In this document: in pieces, positions 1 to 9,398 of the stretch
Numbering within the stretch: position 1 is the first letter of the stretch
Layout: every line of letters starts with the position of its first letter
Translations under genes and position numbers: made by a program
Notes under the pieces: generated by a model
The model's input: only the letters and a program-made list of their open reading frames with translations
The model's database searches: none
What the model was told of the DNA's origin: nothing
Assembly (NCBI GenBank): GCA_028868825.1
Contig: JAGWTU010000014.1
Location: 52,865-116,864 of the forward strand
DNA: 64,000 nucleotides
Reading direction: 5' to 3'
From: Burkholderiales bacterium
GTDB lineage: Bacteria > Pseudomonadota > Gammaproteobacteria > Burkholderiales > Burkholderiaceae_C

Positions 1-471
1 CCGGCCGCCGAGAAGACGCTGGCACTGAAGTTCATCATGCATTTCGTCGGCGACATCCACCAACCCCTGCACGCGTCCGACCACCAGGACCGGGGCGGCA
101 ACGCGGTGGCGGTCGAGGTCCCGCCTTCGACCCGGCAATCGAATCTTCATGCCTACTGGGACACTTACCTCGTGCAGCGCCTGGGGACCACGGTGGCGGC
201 GGCGGCGGCCAATGTCCGCCAAGTCATCACGAAATCGAAGGTGCAGGCCTGGTCCGGCGGCACCATCGACGACTGGGCCGGCGAATCATTCGCGCAGGCC
301 AAGGCCACCGCCTACGATTTCCAGGGCGAGAAGACCTTCGTAGACGACCATGGCGGTACCGGCGAACTGCTCGACGCGAATTACGAGGCGCGTGCGCTGC
401 CGGTGGCCAGGCAGGCGTTGGCCAAGGCCGCCGTGCGGCTGGCCAATCTGCTCAACGAAGTCTTCCGTTAG
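1..471 (+). CDS. S1/P1 nuclease, C-terminal part (5' end outside window)
   Basis: Frame open from base 1; MHFVGDIHQPLHASDHQDRGGNAVAVE matches the HxGDxHQPLH motif of S1/P1 nucleases; stop at 471. Confidence 0.85.
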   Translation, partial: PAAEKTLALKFIMHFVGDIHQPLHASDHQDRGGNAVAVEVPPSTRQSNLHAYWDTYLVQRLGTTVAAAAANVRQVITKSKVQAWSGGTIDDWAGESFAQAKATAYDFQGEKTFVDDHGGTGELLDANYEARALPVARQALAKAAVRLANLLNEVFR

Positions 472-624
472 GCGCCTGCGCAGGCCGGCGTCTACGCATC
501 CAGCGCGGGCGCCGCGGGGAAATCCACCGCAATCTGCGTGGCGCCGTGCAGGAAGTTGCTGACCATCTTGTCGCCGACGACGACCAGGGCGTCGACGTGC
601 GGTCGGCCACCGCCCGCGGGAGCC

Positions 625-998
625 TGCCGGGCATCCCCCAAGACCTGAAGCAGCACCCCTGCATCGTCTACACCGAATTGCGCAACCGCAATCTGTGGGA
701 CTTCGGCACGCCCGATGGATCCGGCGTCTCGGTGCGGGTCGAGGGGCCGCTGCAGACCAATGCGTCGGAGATCATCCGCGCCGCGGTGCTCGACGGCGTC
801 GGCCTCGCGTATTCACCGACCTGGCTGTTCCAGGACCTGATCGACAGCGGCGAGGTGCAGGTGCTGCTGCCGGACTGGCAGACCAGCCCCCTGCCGCTGC
901 ACCTCGTCAGCCCGCCCGAGCGGCGCCACGCGGCGAAGGTGCGGGCGTTCTCGGAGCACCTGGCCGGCGCGCTGGTCGATTGCCCGATGTGCCATTGA
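625..998 (+). pseudogene. LysR-family regulator, C-terminal substrate-binding fragment only (no HTH)
   Basis: PGIPQDLKQHPCIVYTELRNRNLWDF...EIIRAAVLDGVGLAYSPTWLFQDLIDSGEVQVLLPDW is typical LysR effector-domain C-terminus; the N-terminal HTH is absent upstream. Confidence 0.7.
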
Positions 999-1315
999 AG
1001 GTCGCCGAGATCACCGACAGGATCGATGCCGTCGGGGCCGAGGTCCAGCGGGCGGAGGACGCGAAGCCGGCGACGACCGGCCAGCCGCCTGCGGACGCGA
1101 CCGGCTCGGCGACACATCGTCGTCGGCTGCGGCCGGATCTGCTGGGCACCTGGGCCGATGCGCAGGCCTGATCCGGGCTCGTGGTCGGCGCCATGGGCGC
1201 GCGCCGCATCGATCGCCGCGGCGGCAGCCGCGACCGGTGCTGGCGCGAATTCCTGACCGGCAGCGCCGAGTCCGCGGCGCGGCGCGCATCGCAGTGCCCG
1301 ACGCGCTTGACCGTC

Positions 1316-1339
1316 TTCCATATTTCGATAAACTTGGAA
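1316..1339. promoter_or_regulatory. Candidate ArsR operator (imperfect dyad TTCCAtaTTTcgatAAActTGGAA)
   Basis: TTCCA...TGGAA dyad ending 2 nt before the arsR ATG at 1342. Confidence 0.4.
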
Positions 1340-1341
1340 CC

Positions 1342-1671
1342 ATGAATGAAAAAACCGCCGTCACCGCTCTGGCCGCGCTGGCCCAGGAAGCGCGCCTGCG
1401 CGTCTTCCGCGCCCTGGTCGGCGCCGGCCCCGAGGGCATGACACCCGGCGCGCTGTCCGCGATGCTCGACATCCCCGCCTCGACGCTCTCGTTTCACCTG
1501 AAGGAATTGGTCCACGCCGGCCTCGTGAGCGCCGAACGCGACGGACGCAACCTGCACTACATGCCGGCCCTCGGCCGGATGAACGACCTGCTGGCCTACC
1601 TGACGGCGCATTGCTGCATGGGCCGATCCTGTACCCCTGGCGGCAATTCCAGGCGCCGCACGACCTGCTGA
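1342..1671 (+). CDS. arsR: ArsR/SmtB-family metalloregulator
   Basis: MNEKTAVTALAALAQEARLRVFRALVGAG... winged helix; C-terminal CCMGRSC cysteines; followed by ars genes. Confidence 0.85.
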   Translation: MNEKTAVTALAALAQEARLRVFRALVGAGPEGMTPGALSAMLDIPASTLSFHLKELVHAGLVSAERDGRNLHYMPALGRMNDLLAYLTAHCCMGRSCTPGGNSRRRTTC

Positions 1672-1684
1672 TCCGGAGAACCCC

Positions 1685-2197
1685 ATGATGCGATTCCACG
1701 TTCACCTCCACGTCGACGATCTCGCCAGGAGCATCGGCTTCTATTCCAAGCTCTTCGCGGCGCAGCCCGCCCGCGTCGAGGCCGATTACGCGAAATGGAT
1801 GCTCGACGACCCGCGCATCAACTTCGCGATCTCGACGCGCGGCAGCAAGGCCGGCATCGACCACCTGGGCTTCCAGACCGACAATGCCGAGGAACTCGCG
1901 GCCCTGAAGGAGCGGGCCGTCGCGGCGGACATGGCGCTGCTCGACGAAGGCGAAACCACCTGCTGCTATGCGCGCAGCGAAAAGCACTGGGTCACCGACC
2001 CGCAAGGCATCGCCTGGGAGCACTTCCACACGCTGGGCAGCATTCCCGTCTTCAGCCAGTCCCGGCAGGCCGATGCCGCTTCGGCCTGCTGCACGCCCGC
2101 GGCCAGCGCAACGCCCGAAGCCGCCGCCTGCTGCACGCCGACCCCACGCGGCAAGCCGATCGGCATCGCCGTCAAGCCGTCGGATTCCTGCTGCTGA
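1685..2197 (+). CDS. arsI: ArsI/CadI-type VOC-family protein (putative organoarsenical C-As lyase)
   Basis: VOC fold (MRFHVHLHVDDLARSIGFYSKLF...), vicinal Cys pair TTCCYA, HWVTDPQGIAWEHFHT motif; Cys-rich tail; in ars operon. Confidence 0.8.
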   Translation: MMRFHVHLHVDDLARSIGFYSKLFAAQPARVEADYAKWMLDDPRINFAISTRGSKAGIDHLGFQTDNAEELAALKERAVAADMALLDEGETTCCYARSEKHWVTDPQGIAWEHFHTLGSIPVFSQSRQADAASACCTPAASATPEAAACCTPTPRGKPIGIAVKPSDSCC

Positions 2198-2216
2198 CGC
2201 GACGCGGTGCCCGAAC

Positions 2217-2723
2217 GTGACGACCCATGTCCTGATCCTGTGCACCCACAACTCCGCACGCAGCGTGCTGGGCGAGGGCATGCTCAACCACCTGGCGAAG
2301 AAGCTCGGCAAGGACGTGCGGGCGCACAGCGCCGGCAGCGCCCCGAGCGGGCGCATCAACCCATGCGCAATCGAGTCGCTCGACAACGCCGGCATCGACA
2401 CGCGCGGCTGCCGCAGCAAGAGCTGGGACGAATTCAGCCGCGACGGCGCGCCGCCGCTGGCCATCGTCATCACCGTCTGCGACAGCGCCGCGGCCGAGAC
2501 CTGCCCGGTGTTCTTCGGCGGCAGCGGCGGCCCGCCGGTGAAGGTGCACTGGGGCTACCCGGACCCCTCGAACGCCGAAGGCGGCGAGGCAGGCAAGCGG
2601 CGCGCTTTCGAGCTCACCCGCCAGGCGATCGGTTTTCGCATGCTGCAACTGCTCGCGCTGCCGCTCGAGACCCTGGACCGCAAGGCCCTCGCTGCCGCAC
2701 TGGCCGAGATCGGCCGGAGCTGA
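2217..2723 (+). CDS. arsC: Arsenate reductase, LMW-phosphatase type
   Basis: GTG start; VTTHVLILCTHNSARSVLGEGML... P-loop CxxNSARS; VITVCDSAAAETCPVFFG; HWGYPDPS. Confidence 0.88.
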   Translation: MTTHVLILCTHNSARSVLGEGMLNHLAKKLGKDVRAHSAGSAPSGRINPCAIESLDNAGIDTRGCRSKSWDEFSRDGAPPLAIVITVCDSAAAETCPVFFGGSGGPPVKVHWGYPDPSNAEGGEAGKRRAFELTRQAIGFRMLQLLALPLETLDRKALAAALAEIGRS

Positions 2724-2745
2724 ACGCCCGCCCTGCGACAAGAAC

Positions 2746-3843
2746 ATGAACACGACCACGCTGCCTGCGCGCGCCGCAGCCCCGGCCCCGATGAACCTCT
2801 TCGAGCGCTACCTGACCGTCTGGGTCTTCCTGTGCATCGTCGTCGGCATCGGCCTCGGGCAGTGGCTGCCGGGCCCGTTCCAGGCCATCGGCCGGATGGA
2901 AGTCGCCAAGGTCAATATCCCGGTCGGCCTGCTGATCTGGGTGATGATCATCCCGATGCTGCTGAAGGTCGATTTCGGCGCCCTGCACCAGGTCAGGCAG
3001 CATTGGCGCGGCATCGGCGTCACGCTGTTCGTCAACTGGGCCGTGAAGCCGTTCTCGATGGCGCTGCTGGGCTGGATCTTCATCCGCCATGTCTTCGCGC
3101 CCTACCTGCCGGCGGCTCAGCTCGACAGCTACATCGCCGGGCTGATCCTGCTCGCCGCCGCGCCCTGCACCGCGATGGTCTTCGTCTGGAGCCGGCTGAC
3201 CCATGGCCACCCGCTCTTCACGCTGAGCCAGGTGGCGCTGAACGACACGATCATGGTGTTCGCCTTCGCGCCCATCGTTGCGCTGCTGCTGGGCCTGTCG
3301 TCGATCACCGTGCCCTGGGCCACGCTGCTGACCTCGGTCGTGCTCTACATCGTCATCCCGGTGGCGATCGCGCAAATCTGGCGCAAGGCCCTGCTGGCCC
3401 GGGGCCAGACCGCTTTCGACGCAGCGCTCGCGAAGATCGGCCCCTGGTCCGTCACCGCGCTGCTGGCGACGCTGGTGCTGCTGTTCGCGTTCCAGGGCGG
3501 GGCCATCCTGAAGCAGCCGCTGGTCATCGCGATGCTGGCGGTGCCGATCCTCATCCAGGTGTTCTTCAATTCGGCCTTGGCATACTGGCTCAACCGCAGG
3601 CTCGGCGAGTCGCACAGCGTGGCCTGTCCGTCGGCGCTGATCGGCGCCAGCAACTTCTTCGAGCTCGCCGTGGCCGCGGCGATCAGCCTGTTCGGCTTCG
3701 ACTCCGGCGCCGCGCTGGCCACGGTGGTCGGCGTGCTGATCGAGGTGCCGGTGATGTTGCTGGTGGTGCGCGTGGTCAACCGCAGCAAGGGCTGGTACGA
3801 GGCCGGCGCCATGCGCTCCCGTCCGGCCGACACGCGCGCCTGA
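2746..3843 (+). CDS. acr3: ACR3-family arsenite efflux permease
   Basis: 365 aa polytopic protein; MNLFERYLTVWVFLCIVVGIGLG, PCTAMVFVWSRLTHG motifs of Acr3. Confidence 0.92.
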   Translation: MNTTTLPARAAAPAPMNLFERYLTVWVFLCIVVGIGLGQWLPGPFQAIGRMEVAKVNIPVGLLIWVMIIPMLLKVDFGALHQVRQHWRGIGVTLFVNWAVKPFSMALLGWIFIRHVFAPYLPAAQLDSYIAGLILLAAAPCTAMVFVWSRLTHGHPLFTLSQVALNDTIMVFAFAPIVALLLGLSSITVPWATLLTSVVLYIVIPVAIAQIWRKALLARGQTAFDAALAKIGPWSVTALLATLVLLFAFQGGAILKQPLVIAMLAVPILIQVFFNSALAYWLNRRLGESHSVACPSALIGASNFFELAVAAAISLFGFDSGAALATVVGVLIEVPVMLLVVRVVNRSKGWYEAGAMRSRPADTRA

Positions 3844-3856
3844 ACGGGTTCGACCG

Positions 3857-4456
3857 ATGACCGAGTCGACCCCGACCGCGACCGGCTCGGCCGCCGCAGC
3901 GACGGCACCGTACGCCTGCGTCACTGCCGCCTGGCAGGCGCACGAACGCGAACTGCTGGGCTATCTGCGGCACCGCCTGGCGGACCCCGATGCCGCCGAC
4001 GACGTGCTGCAGGAAGTCTTCGTCAAGGCCATGCGCCATGGCCAGGGCTTCTGCAGCCTGGACAACCCGCGCGCCTGGCTGTTCCAGGTTGCGCGCAACA
4101 CGCTGGTCGACCGGGCCCGCGCGTCGCATGCCTCGCTGCCCTTGCCCGAAGGCGATGACGAGCCGGCCGCGCCGCAGGAAGACCCCCCGGCACCGGTGGA
4201 TGCGCTGGCCACCTGCCTCGCGCGGACGATGGCGGAACTCCCGGCCGACGACGCCGCCATCCTCAGCGCCTGCGACCTGTCCGGCCAGACCCTGCGCGAC
4301 TACGCCGGCGCCCACGGCCTGAGCCTGGCGGCGGCGAAGTCACGCCTGCTGCGTGCCAGGCAGCGCCTGCGCGAGAGGCTGACCCGGGTCTGCCAGGTGA
4401 GCTTCGAGCAGGACGGCACGGTGGCCGGCCACGTGCCGCGGACGCCCGGCGCCTGA
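3857..4456 (+). CDS. SigZ-like ECF sigma factor
   Basis: WQAHERELLGYLRHRLADPDAADDVLQEVFVKAMR...NPRAWLFQVARNTLVDRAR is sigma-70 region 2; region 4-like C-terminus with AKSRLLRARQRLRERL. Confidence 0.8.
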   Translation: MTESTPTATGSAAAATAPYACVTAAWQAHERELLGYLRHRLADPDAADDVLQEVFVKAMRHGQGFCSLDNPRAWLFQVARNTLVDRARASHASLPLPEGDDEPAAPQEDPPAPVDALATCLARTMAELPADDAAILSACDLSGQTLRDYAGAHGLSLAAAKSRLLRARQRLRERLTRVCQVSFEQDGTVAGHVPRTPGA

Positions 4457-4534
4457 TCCGGCCGCCGCGCGCGGTTCGCGGCAATTGCATCCTTTTGGCG
4501 TGTTCTCCGTCTTCAGGTCGGAGACCGACACGCC

Positions 4535-5587
4535 ATGAGCACGCTGACCCTGACTCGACATACCCGGCAACTGCCCCGCCGGCACCCGAAGCTGTTCCTG
4601 GGGGCGGCGGCGCTGTTCTGGTTCGCGCTCTACCAGGCGCTGAATCCGGCGTCCGAGGCGCTGGTCGCGGCCGCCTCGGTCGATCGCGGCAGCCCCCTGG
4701 GCGCCGCCCTGCAGTTCTTCCTCTACGACACGCCCAAGGTGCTGTTGCTGCTCACCGCCGTGGTGTTCGTGATGGGCATGATCAACTCCTATTTCACGCC
4801 GCAGCGCACCCGCGCCCTGCTGGCCGGCAGGACCGAGGGCGTGGCCAACGTGATGGCCGCCAGCCTGGGCATCGTGACGCCGTTCTGCTCCTGCTCTGCC
4901 GTGCCGCTGTTCATCGGTTTCGTGCAGGCCGGCGTGCCGCTGGGGGTGACCTTCTCGTTCCTCATTTCCGCGCCGATGGTCAACGAGGTGGCGCTGGCGC
5001 TGCTGTTCGGCCTCTTCGGCTGGAAGATCGCCGCCCTCTACATGGGCCTGGGCCTGACGGTGGCCATCGTCGCCGGCTGGGTCATCGGCCGCCTGCGCAT
5101 GGAAGCGCACCTCGAAGACTGGGTGCGCGAGATGCCCCAGGTGCAGGCTGCGGCCGCCGGCGACGGCATGACCCTGGCCGATCGCATCGAAGCCGGATAC
5201 ACCAGCGTGCGCGAGATCGTCGGCAAGGTCTGGCCGTACATCCTGGCCGGCATCGCCGTCGGCGCGGCGATCCACGGCTGGGTGCCGCAGGACTTCATGG
5301 CGTCGTTCATGGGCCGGGACGCCTGGTGGTCGGTGCCGCTGGCGGTGCTCATCGGCGTGCCGATGTACACGAACGCGGCCGGCATCATTCCCATCGTGCA
5401 GGCGCTGCTGGCCAAGGGCGCCGCGCTGGGCACCGTGCTCGCCTTCATGATGAGCGTGATCGCGCTTTCGCTGCCCGAGATGATCATCCTGCGCAAGGTG
5501 CTGAAGCTGCGCCTGATCGCCACCTTCGCGGGCGTCGTCGCCGCCGGCATCCTGATCGTCGGCTACGTCTTCAATGCGGTGCTCTGA
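4535..5587 (+). CDS. arsP: Permease of DUF318/ArsP family
   Basis: 350 aa membrane protein; NVMAASLGIVTPFCSCSAVPLFIGFVQAGVPLGVTFSFLISAPMVNEVAL is diagnostic for this family. Confidence 0.8.
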   Translation: MSTLTLTRHTRQLPRRHPKLFLGAAALFWFALYQALNPASEALVAAASVDRGSPLGAALQFFLYDTPKVLLLLTAVVFVMGMINSYFTPQRTRALLAGRTEGVANVMAASLGIVTPFCSCSAVPLFIGFVQAGVPLGVTFSFLISAPMVNEVALALLFGLFGWKIAALYMGLGLTVAIVAGWVIGRLRMEAHLEDWVREMPQVQAAAAGDGMTLADRIEAGYTSVREIVGKVWPYILAGIAVGAAIHGWVPQDFMASFMGRDAWWSVPLAVLIGVPMYTNAAGIIPIVQALLAKGAALGTVLAFMMSVIALSLPEMIILRKVLKLRLIATFAGVVAAGILIVGYVFNAVL

Positions 5588-5622
5588 GCGCACCGCCCCT
5601 TCCTCGATTCAAGGAGAAACCC

Positions 5623-5856
5623 ATGGACATCAAGGTACTCGGCAGCGGCTGCGCCAATTGCAAGAACACGGTCGCGCTGATCGAGCAGGCTGCGAAAGAC
5701 AAGGGCGTGGCCGTGACACTCAGCAAGGTCGAGGACCTGCGCGACATCGTGAGCTACGGCGTGATGTCGACACCGGCGGTGGTCATCGACGGCAAGGTCG
5801 TCCACGCCGGGGGCGTGCCGCAGCGGGCCAAGGTCGAACAGTGGCTGGGCGGCTGA
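5623..5856 (+). CDS. Small thioredoxin-family (redox-active disulfide) protein
   Basis: MDIKVLGSGCANCKNTVALIEQ...MSTPAVVIDGKVVHAG; CxxC; 77 aa. Confidence 0.88.
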   Translation: MDIKVLGSGCANCKNTVALIEQAAKDKGVAVTLSKVEDLRDIVSYGVMSTPAVVIDGKVVHAGGVPQRAKVEQWLGG

Positions 5857-5947
5857 ACCCGCTCGCCGGTCCACCCCGCCACCACGGCCGGGCGTCGCCT
5901 GAACCCTTGGACCGTGCGTCGATACGCGCGGGAATGCGCCGCCGCCC

Positions 5948-7090
5948 CTATTCGGAGCCGAGCTTGATGCCCGAAGGCATCCGCCGCTCGATGGAAGACT
6001 TGAGCAACGACGCCAGGCGGTAGAACCCATGGGCGAACTTCCCGTAGGGCAGCGTCAGAAACAAGGCCATGACGATGCCGAGATGGATCGCCAACAGCAG
6101 GGCCATGCCCGCAGTCTCCCGTCCGGCCATCAATGCAAGTCCCGTCAGGCTGGCCGCGAACAGCAGCAAGATGAATGCACGATCCATCGTGCGCTGCGCG
6201 GGGTCTCCGTGTGCGGCGTTTCGACGCAGGTTCAGCCACATCAGGCCCGCCGGTCCCGCGAGCAGGCCGGCTCCACCGACGGTCCCGAGGATCACCGGAA
6301 GACTGGTCAACGCATAGGGCGCCGATAGCCCCAGGACGTAGTGATACAGCGTGGCCACCGCAGTCGATGCGACGCAGAGCGCGAAGCCATAGAAAGTCAG
6401 GTGGTGGAAGCGGCGCCGCCGCAGCGTGAACCGGTCGTCCTCGTCGTTGCAACCTTCGCCGTGGCCACCATCGAGATACTTCAGGGTCAAGGCATGACCG
6501 ACGGCCTCGGTGGCTGCGCCTCGCATCGAGGTGCCCGGCCTCACGTCGCGCCAGAAGCGCCCGACGCCGATGGCCAGTGCCACCGATGAATACGTGAAGA
6601 CCGAGCCGAACAGCAAGACGAGCGTGCGGTGCGGAAACACGGCATAGAAATTCCCCCGCGCCGGCGTCTGGAACAGGCTGCCGGTCATGGCCAGCGCCAA
6701 CAGCAGGAACAAGGTCAGGCTGGCCGCCGCGGCCACGGCAAGGGTCGGGCCGCTGGACTCGTACAGCCGGCCCAGAACCGAGGGCCACGCGTAGTCGCGG
6801 TAGGTCTGCCCGCGCACCGTCGCCAGCGACCGGGGTACGTTGACGGCAAACTCGTGAGGGGGCGCGTACTGGCAGGCATGCAGACAGGCGCCGCAACTGT
6901 GGCAGAGATTGGCCAGGTAGTGAATGTCGGCCCGCACATCGAAACCGATGCGGCGGGTCATGGCGGGAAAGACCCCGCAATAGCCCTCGCAGTAACGGCA
7001 GGAATTGCAGATCTGCATGACCCGGGACACCTCCTTCTCGGCCTCGGACAAGGGCCTGCCCAGCCAGGCGGCGGATGGCTCATTCAGCAC
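5948..7090 (-). CDS. tcuB: Tricarballylate utilization 4Fe-4S protein TcuB-like
   Basis: [21 protein letters not shown]...[23 protein letters not shown], then membrane helices. Confidence 0.85.
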   Translation of the reverse strand: MLNEPSAAWLGRPLSEAEKEVSRVMQICNSCRYCEGYCGVFPAMTRRIGFDVRADIHYLANLCHSCGACLHACQYAPPHEFAVNVPRSLATVRGQTYRDYAWPSVLGRLYESSGPTLAVAAAASLTLFLLLALAMTGSLFQTPARGNFYAVFPHRTLVLLFGSVFTYSSVALAIGVGRFWRDVRPGTSMRGAATEAVGHALTLKYLDGGHGEGCNDEDDRFTLRRRRFHHLTFYGFALCVASTAVATLYHYVLGLSAPYALTSLPVILGTVGGAGLLAGPAGLMWLNLRRNAAHGDPAQRTMDRAFILLLFAASLTGLALMAGRETAGMALLLAIHLGIVMALFLTLPYGKFAHGFYRLASLLKSSIERRMPSGIKLGSE

Positions 7091-7123
7091 GGTTTCACCT
7101 CTCCGATATCCCGCTGCCGCGCG

Positions 7124-8575
7124 TCATGGCTCACGCGAGGACGAAACCGGCCCGGCCTGCGGCCCGCGGGCCGACCGTGCCGCCTCCATTCCGGCAATGC
7201 GCCCGAATGCCGTACCGATGGCCATGCCGATGCCCCCGGTGTATCCCTTGCCAAGGACATTACCCGAGATGATTTCACCGGCACCGAAAAGGTTCGGACT
7301 GCCTCGCCCGCCGAAATGAACCCGCGCCCGCGCATCGGACTTCAGGCTCAGGTACGTGAAAGTGATACCCGGGCGCAGGGCAAAGCCGTGAAAGGGAGGT
7401 TCGTCGATCGGCATCGCCCAATGCGATTTCGCAGGCGTCAGACCCTCGGTATGGCAGTCGTCCAGCGCCGTGTGGTCGAATCTTCCGACGCGACAGGCCG
7501 CGTTGTATGCGGCTATCGTGCGCACCAGCGCGGCAGGTTCCAGACCCAGCTTCGAAGCCAATTCCGCAACCGTATCGGCCTTCTCGCCGGGGAAGACCGG
7601 CGGCATGAACCGGCCCAGGGCCTTGGCATCGATCACGGAATAACCGATCTGATCCGGCTGCATGGCCACGAGGCGCCCCCAGATGGCATAGCGCTTGGGC
7701 CAGAAGTCCTCGCCCTCGTCGTAGAAGCGCTGTCCGTTCCGGTTCACCATGATGCCCAGTGACACGCAGTCCACCCGGGTGCAGATACCGCCATCGTAGA
7801 GCGGCGCTCGCGCATCGATCGCCACGCAGTGCGATTGCGACGGATCGCCGATCATGTCGGCGCCGGCGTCCTGCATGAATTTCAGCATGACCCCTTGATT
7901 GAACCGGGTGCCTCGAATGAGGAAATTGTCAGCGGGCCATTCACCCCGCTCGTTGCAGCCCCAGACCTCCCGCAGCCATTGCCGATTCGATTCGAAACCG
8001 CCCGCCGCCAGCACGCAGGCCTGGCCCTCGATCCTTTCGCTGCCCACCCGGGCCGCCAGGAAGCGACCATCATCGATATCCAGCGAGGTCACCGGCGCGT
8101 CGTACCGGATCGCCACGCCCAGGGCCCGCGCGCTGCGGTAATAGGCATTCACCAACGCCTTGCCGCCCCCCATGAAGAACGCATTGGTACGGGACAGGTG
8201 CAGCGTTCCGGAGAGCGAGGGCTGGAATCGGACGCCCTGCCTGCGCATCCAGTCCCGACAATCGGCCGTGCTGCGGATCACCATGCGAGCGAGGGCCTCG
8301 TCGGTCTGACCTCCGGTCACCTTGAACAGGTCCTGCCAGTATTCCTCCTCGGGGTAGGACTCCAGCAGCACGTCCTGAGGGGCGTCGTGCATGCAGCGGA
8401 TATTGCGCGTGTGCTGCGAGTTGCCGCCGCGCCACTCCTTGGGCGCGGCCTCCAGCATCAGCACGCTCGCTCCTGCTTCGCGCGCCGAGATGGCGGCACA
8501 CAATGCGGCGTTGCCGCCACCGACGACGACGACATCCCACATGGCGGCCTTGCGCGTAGCGCCCCGCACGGTCAA
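7124..8575 (-). CDS. tcuA: FAD-dependent tricarballylate dehydrogenase TcuA-like
   Basis: MWDVVVVGGGNAALCAAISAREAGASVLMLEAAP...RGGNSQHTRNIRCMHD; C-terminal GEIISGNVLGKGYTGGIGMAIGTAFGRIAG. Confidence 0.85.
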   Translation of the reverse strand: MTVRGATRKAAMWDVVVVGGGNAALCAAISAREAGASVLMLEAAPKEWRGGNSQHTRNIRCMHDAPQDVLLESYPEEEYWQDLFKVTGGQTDEALARMVIRSTADCRDWMRRQGVRFQPSLSGTLHLSRTNAFFMGGGKALVNAYYRSARALGVAIRYDAPVTSLDIDDGRFLAARVGSERIEGQACVLAAGGFESNRQWLREVWGCNERGEWPADNFLIRGTRFNQGVMLKFMQDAGADMIGDPSQSHCVAIDARAPLYDGGICTRVDCVSLGIMVNRNGQRFYDEGEDFWPKRYAIWGRLVAMQPDQIGYSVIDAKALGRFMPPVFPGEKADTVAELASKLGLEPAALVRTIAAYNAACRVGRFDHTALDDCHTEGLTPAKSHWAMPIDEPPFHGFALRPGITFTYLSLKSDARARVHFGGRGSPNLFGAGEIISGNVLGKGYTGGIGMAIGTAFGRIAGMEAARSARGPQAGPVSSSREP

Positions 8576-9375
8576 TGCTGCCCGCGCTCGCGAAGCATGG
8601 CCTTGTCGACCTCGACCGACAGCGCATCGGTGACGCGCTTCATGTGCCGCGCCACCGCCGGATCACCCACTTCGCGAGGGTGGGGCAATTCGACGATCTC
8701 CTCGTGAACGATCCCGGATGGGCGGTTGCCGAAGACCACCACCCGGTCGGCCATCAGCACCGCTTCCTGCACGCTGTGGGTAACCATCAGGATGGTCTTG
8801 TCGGCCTCCTTCCAGAGGGAATGCAGGTCCTTGATCATGTAATTCTTGGTCTGCACGTCGAGGGCGCCGAAAGGCTCGTCCAGCAGCAGCACCTCCGGGT
8901 TGTAGGCGATCGCCCGTGCAATCGCCACGCGTTGCTTCATCCCCCCCGAAAGGGTCGACGGGTAGGCATTCTCGAATCCGGACAGGCCGGTCGCTCGTAT
9001 CCACCGGCGAGCGATCCCTTCGGCATCCTGCCGAGGCATCTTCTGCAGTTCGAGCCCGAGCGTGATGTTGCGCAGCACCGTGCGCCAACCGAAGAGCACG
9101 AATTCCTGAAACACCAGGCCGCGGTCCCGCCCCGGACCCGTGATCGGCTTGCCACTGAGGAGGATCTCGCCCGAACTCGCCTTCTCGAACCCGGCCACCA
9201 TGTACAGAAAGGTCGACTTGCCGCAACCCGAGGGGCCGATGATGGCGACGAACTCGTTCTCCGAGATCGAGAAGTTCAGATTGTCGATCGCGACCACCTG
9301 CTCGCCGGTCTCCTGATTGACGAATGTCTTGTTCAGGTTCCGGACGACGATCTTCTTGTTCCGCTCTTGTACCAC
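8572..9375 (-). CDS. NitT/TauT-type ABC transporter ATP-binding protein
   Basis: GTG start at 9375; Walker A GPSGCGKSTFL, LSGGMKQRVAIARA signature, LLLDEPFGALD; overlaps tcuA start by 4 bp. Confidence 0.9.
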   Translation of the reverse strand: MVQERNKKIVVRNLNKTFVNQETGEQVVAIDNLNFSISENEFVAIIGPSGCGKSTFLYMVAGFEKASSGEILLSGKPITGPGRDRGLVFQEFVLFGWRTVLRNITLGLELQKMPRQDAEGIARRWIRATGLSGFENAYPSTLSGGMKQRVAIARAIAYNPEVLLLDEPFGALDVQTKNYMIKDLHSLWKEADKTILMVTHSVQEAVLMADRVVVFGNRPSGIVHEEIVELPHPREVGDPAVARHMKRVTDALSVEVDKAMLRERGQH

Positions 9376-9398
9376 GCCGATCTCCGTTCCCGATGGCT

